The position numbers and the translations under genes are program-made. The notes beneath the pieces were generated by a model. It searched no databases. It was given only the letters and a program-made list of their open reading frames with translations, and was not told the origin of the DNA. A stretch of DNA of 64,000 bases from Branchiostoma belcheri (taxonomy: Eukaryota > Chordata > Leptocardii > Amphioxiformes > Branchiostomatidae), in NCBI RefSeq assembly GCF_001625305.1, contig NW_017804027.1, positions 1 to 64,000 on the forward strand, in the 5' to 3' direction. The number at the start of each line of letters is the position of its first letter. Positions within the stretch are counted from its first letter, which is position 1. Shown here piece after piece: positions 49,201 through 55,200 of this stretch.

Positions 49201-52200
49201 GGTAGAAACCTTCGGTCTGTAAAAATATTTGACAACATGCCACCATTTTTTACTGGAAATGGATGGGTCATTAAGCGACTCTATGAGACGTTGATAATAA
49301 TTGGATTTGTTAGTGGAAATGAGGTTGTTGAGTCTGTTGCGTACCTTACGGTATGCAACCCAATTTGCATGTGTGTTGAGACGCCGGGCTTGTTTGTGTA
49401 GTTTGTCGCGAGAGCGCATAAGTTTACGAATTTCTGTGGAAATCCAGGGTTTATCTTTCGGTCTGATTAATATTTTTTTGCTGGGGACGCACTGTTGCTT
49501 GGCTTCGAGAATGAGCTCGCATAGTTTTTCGGCGGCTGAGTCTACAGATGAACATAGAAAATATCATTCCACTTGAAGAAAGAACAGAAAGACAATAGCC
49601 TCTCTTTATCTATATGTTGATAGTCCCAGATAGTACGATGATAAGGTTTCATCGATAGTATAGTACGATGATAAGGTGGGTCATTGCGCACCTGATGAAA
49701 TTGTTTTGGAGAAAATCGCTTCTCATTTAGCGATTTCTCATTTCTGAGCCAGAAAAAGCTATTCGGTGTCAAATATGCAAATTATGCTGTAACATCACCA
49801 ATTTCGCATACATGATGTCGGTGGGTCATTGCGCACCTGATGAAATCGTTTTGGAAAAAATCGCTTCTCGTTTAGCGATTTCTCATTTCTGAGCCAAAAA
49901 AAGCTTTTTTGGTGTCAAATATGCAAATTATTCTGTAACATCACCAATTTTGCATACATGATGTCGGTGGGTCATTGCGCACCTGATGAAATTGTTTTGG
50001 AGAAAATCGCTTCTCATTTAGCAATTTCTCATTTCTGAGCCAAAAAAAGCTGTTTCGGTGTCAAATATGCAAATTATGCTGTTACATCACCAATTCGCAT
50101 ACATGATGTCGTTGGGTCATTGCGCACCTGATGAAATTGTTTAGGAGAAAATCGCTTCTCATTTAGCGATTTTTCATTTTTGAGCCAAAAAAAGCTGTTT
50201 CGGTGTGAAATATGCTAATTATGCTGTAACATCACCAATTTCGCATACATGATGTCGGTGGGTCATTGCGCACCTGATGAAATTGTTTTGGAGAAAATCG
50301 CTTCTCGTTTAGCGATTTCTCATTTCTGAGCCAAAAAAAAGCTTTTTTGGTGTCAAATATGCAAATTATTCTGTAACATCTCCAATTCGCATACATGATG
50401 TCGGTGGGTCATTGCGCACCTGATGAAATTGTTTAGGAGAAAATCGCTTCTCATTTAGCGATTTCTCATTTCTGAGCCAAAAAAAGCTGTTTCGGTGTCA
50501 AATATGCAAATTATGCTGTAACATCACCAATTCGCATACATGATGTCGGTGGGTCATTGCGCACCTGATGAAATTGTTTAGGAGAAAATCGCTTCTCATT
50601 TAGCGATTTTTCATTTTTGAGCCAAAANNNNNNNNNNNNNNNNNNNNTTTGACAGGGTGGGCAGTAGAGATATAGGTCGGTAATTACATTTGTCTTGTGG
50701 GTCGCCTTTTTTAAAAATCGGTATAACATGTGCATATTTCCAAGTTTCGGGGAAGAGGCCATGACAAAGTGACAAATTAAAGACAAAGGATATATGATCT
50801 GCAATTAGAGGGGCAATAATTGTAAGAAAATGGTTGTCGATATTGTCGTAACCATGGGCCTTGTCAGTATCCAGGTTGTTGATAAACAGTAAAACTTCAT
50901 CAGGGGAGGTAGTGATGTGGCAAAGCCGACTGGATGTAAGGTAGTCAAAGGCCGGGAGGGAGGCGTGTGAATCGTCAATAGTCGACTGAGAAACAAAATA
51001 TTGGTTTAAGATTCTAGCCTTCTCAAGCGAGTCAAAGATATAAGAACTGCCCTCCTGAAGAGGTGGAATGGAGGTAGAAACCTTCGGTCTGTAAAAATAT
51101 TTGACAACATGCCACCATTTTTTACTGGAAATGGATGGGTCATTAAGCGACTCTATGAGACGTTGATAATAATTGGATTTGTTAGTGGAAATGAGGTTGT
51201 TGAGTCTGTTTCGTACCTTACGGTATGCAACCCAATTTGCATGTGTGTTGAGACGCCGGGCTTGTTTGTGTAGTTTGTCGCGAGAGCGCATAAGTTTACG
51301 AATTTCTGTGGAAATCCAGGGTTTATCTTTCGGTCTGATTAATATTTTTTTGCTGGGGACGCACTGTTGCTTGGCTTCGAGAATGAGCTCGCATAGTTTT
51401 TCGGCGGCTGAGTCTACAGATGAACAAAGAAAAATATCATTCCACTTGAAGAAAGAACAGAAAGACAATAGCCTCTCTTTATCTATATGTTGATAGTCCC
51501 AGATAGTACGATGATAAGGTTTCATCGATAGTATAGTACGATGATAAGGTGGGTCATTGCGCACCTGATGAAATTGTTTTGGAGAAAATCGCTTCTCATT
51601 TAGCGATTTCTCATTTCTGAGCCAGAAAAGCTATTCGGTGTCAAATATGCAAATTATGCTGTAACATCACCAATTTCGCATACATGATGTCGGTGGGTCA
51701 TTGCGCACCTGATGAAATTGTTTTGGAGAAAATCGCTTCTCATTTAGCGATTTCTCATTTCTGAGCCAAAAAAAGCTGTTTCGGTGTCAAATATGCAAAT
51801 TATGCTGTAACATCACCAATTTCGCATACATGATGTCGGTGGGTCATTGCGCACCTGATGAAATTGTTTTGGAGAAAATCGCTTCTCATTTAGCGATTTC
51901 TCATTTCTGAGCCAAAAAAAGCTGTTTCGGTGTCAAATATGCAAATTATGCTGTTACATCACCAATTCCGCATACATGATGTCGGTGGGTCATTGCGCAC
52001 CTGATGAAATTGTTTTGGAGAAAATTCCTTCTTTTTTAACGATTTCTCATTTCTGAGCCAAAAAAAGCTGTTTCGGTGTCAAATATGCAAATTATGCTGT
52101 AACATCACCAATTCGCATACATGATGTCGGTGGGTCATTGCGCACCTGATGAAGTTGTTGTGGAGAAAATCGCTTCTCATTTAGCGATTTCTCATTTCTG

Positions 52201-55200
52201 AGCCAAAAAAAGCTGTTTCGGTGTCAAATATGCAAATTATCCAATAAAGCCAGAGATCAACCAAAGACGTGCCCAAGCTTCAGCAGTCTTGCAGTCTCTG
52301 TGGAAGCCACTCTGGCGACATCGCCACATTACACAGCAGACGAAACAACGCATCTACAACTCCTCTGTCATCTCTGTCCTACTGTACGGATCAGAAACCT
52401 GGGCACTGAACACCACGCTGGAATCACGATTAGACGGATTCGACAGCAGAGCCCTCCGGAGGATTACCGGCATTCGCTGGCATGAACATGTCAGCAATAA
52501 GGACCTCCGTGACCTGACCGGACAACCTGCTGCATCGTGCCTTATAACTGCACGACGGATCCGTTGGTACGGTCACGTTCTCCGCCTCCCCCCCTGGCAT
52601 CCCACCCGTGCCTTGCTGGACTTTGCCCCTGAACAGGCAGGATGGCGGCGGCCCAGGGGGGCCCCACGTACCAGATGGATGGACGTTGTCCAACGTGACC
52701 TGAGCAACATCAACATCCCGCTCCCCCAGACACAGCAGCTGGCTGAAGACAGAGGAAAGTGGCGGGCCCTGACAAAGCTAGTCAGCTCTACGCACCACGT
52801 GCAAGAGGATTGATCACGATCACGATCACATCACCAATTTCGCATACATGATGTCGGTGGGTCATTGCCCACCTGATGGAATTGTTTTGGAGAAAATCAC
52901 TTTTCATTTAGCGATTTCTCATTTCTGAGCCAAAAAAGCTTTTTCGGTGTCTCTTTTTGCCTCAGTCTGCTCAGATATGCAAATTATGTTTTATGTGGCA
53001 ATGTATACGTAAGTATGACATTGTTGCATGATATTTCGTTTGGAGGCTTGTTTGTAAGAACAGATCTTGAAATAAAGTAGGCAACAAAGACAGAGAGATA
53101 TGTTATTAGAGACATATTTCATTTTAATGTTTATGAATTCCTCATCCCAGTATGGATTTTTGCTATTTGGCATATACTATTAGTGTGTGTAAAGCATTAC
53201 TGTAGCCTGTATGCAAGGATATGAAATTCATGAACTCTGCTGTTATTGCTGTGATTTACAAATTACAGTGACTGTCATGAATTATAATAGATGTGTACAA
53301 TGTAAATACCCTACAAATGGGTTAAATACTGTTCTTGCAGGTAATACTCAAACGTCCTGGAAGAATAAAACTATAGACAAATTTAAATGCAACAGTACAC
53401 GTCCAATTTTAATTTATCTTACAGTGTTGGTCCAGTTGGATAATCTCCAAGCAGATCTTTCGTGGGGGTAAGACAGCGCATTCTCTTTTTAGCGAACGCC
53501 CATGAACGCCCAGGAATTGTCGCACGAATCTTAATTAATGTGACCTCTAGATCTCGGTATTCTTCACTACACTGACTACAGTGACTTCACTACAGCAGCC
53601 CACACACTTTATGTTTCTAACAGTCCTGACTACAGATACTACAGATACTACAGATACTACCACTACAAAATCGGGCTTGTCCCATTTCTGTCACCTTTCG
53701 GTATTCTTCACTACACTGACTACGGTGACTTCACTACAGCAGCCCAAACTCTTTTCTTCATTATCCTGACTACAGATACTATAGGTACTACCACTACAAA
53801 ATCGGGCTTGTCCCATTTCTGTCACCTCTCGGTATTCTTCACTACACTGACTACAGTGACTTCACTACAGCAGCCCAAACTCTTTTCTTCATGCTTCTAA
53901 ACAGTCCTGACTACAGATACTACAGGTACTACCACTACAAAAGCGGGCTTCCCATTTGTCACCTATCGGTATTCTTCACTACACTGACTACAGTGACTTC
54001 ACTACAGCAGCCCAAACTCTTTTCTTCGTGCTTCTAACAGTCCTGACTACAGATACTACAGGTACTACCACTACAAAATCGGGCTTTCCATTTCTGTCAC
54101 CTCTCGGTATTCTGCACTACACTGACTACAGTGACTTCACAACAGCAACCCAAACTCTTTTCTTCAGTATCCTTACTACGGATACTACAGGTAATACCAC
54201 TACAAAATCGTGCTTCCCATTTCTGTCACCTCTCGGTATTCTTCACTACACTGACTACAGTGACTTCGCTACAGCAGCCCAAACTCTTTTCTTCATGCTT
54301 CTAACAGTCCTGACTACAGATACTACAGGTACTACCACTACAAAATCGGGCTTCCCATTTCTGTCACCTTTTGGTGTTCTTCACTACACTGACTACAGTG
54401 ACTTCACTACAGCAGCCCAAACTCTTTTCTTCAGTATCCTGACTACAGATACTACAGGTACTACCACTACAAAATCGGTCTTCCCATTTCTGTCACCCCT
54501 TGGTGTTCTTCACTACACTGACTACCGTGACTTCACCACAGCAGCCCAAACTCTTTTCTTCATCATCCTGACTACAGATACTACAGGTACTACCACTACA
54601 AAAGCGGGCTTCCCATTTCTGTGACCTCTCGGTGTTCTTCACTACACTGACTACAGTGACGTCACTACAGCAGCCCAAACTCTTTTCTTCGTGTCAATCT
54701 GAAGCATTCGTCGCTCGGTCGACAGGCCGTGCCTGTCCCGCAGAATCGTGATGCGTTGCCGGTCATGATACGTCGAATGTCGTGCCTACCGCACGCTCTG
54801 ACGCCTTTGTATCGGGATTTGTACACGCTGGCGCCGTGTACCGACGCAGTGTACCCGTGAGGTGCGTTTGCAGGCGATTTCGTGACAGCAGTCACGATCG
54901 CCTATCGAACTCCGGCGCAGCATCACTCGGTTTTCAAGTCTGGCGTGTCCCGCATATTCGTGATGCGTTGCCGGTCGTGATGCGTCGCGAACGTCTATCG
55001 AAATCCGGCGCCGCATCACTCGGATTGCAAGTCTGGCGTGTCCCGCAAATTCGTGATGCGTTTGCCGGCGATTTTTTTGACAGCAGTCACGAACGTCTAT
55101 CGAAATCCGGTGCAGCATCACTCGGATTGCAAGTCTGGCGTGTCCCGCAAAATTCGTGATGCGTTGCCTGTCGTGATGCGTCGCACAGTGTCTGCCGCAC

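Larger units (their letters stand above)
48530..52985. repeat. 146-bp satellite array with insertions
   Basis: The unit begins GGTGTCAAATATGCAAATTA and contains GATGTCGGTGGGTCATTGCG and a GCTTCTCATTTAGCGATTTC segment. Copies cover 48530-48668, 49676-50627, 51546-52240 and 52828-52985. LINE fragments and an assembly gap break the array. From 52986 to 53545 I see no gene or repeat. Confidence 0.9.

Noticed and set aside
53956..54624. 222-codon frame
   Set aside because: Same array in inverse orientation; no independent coding evidence.
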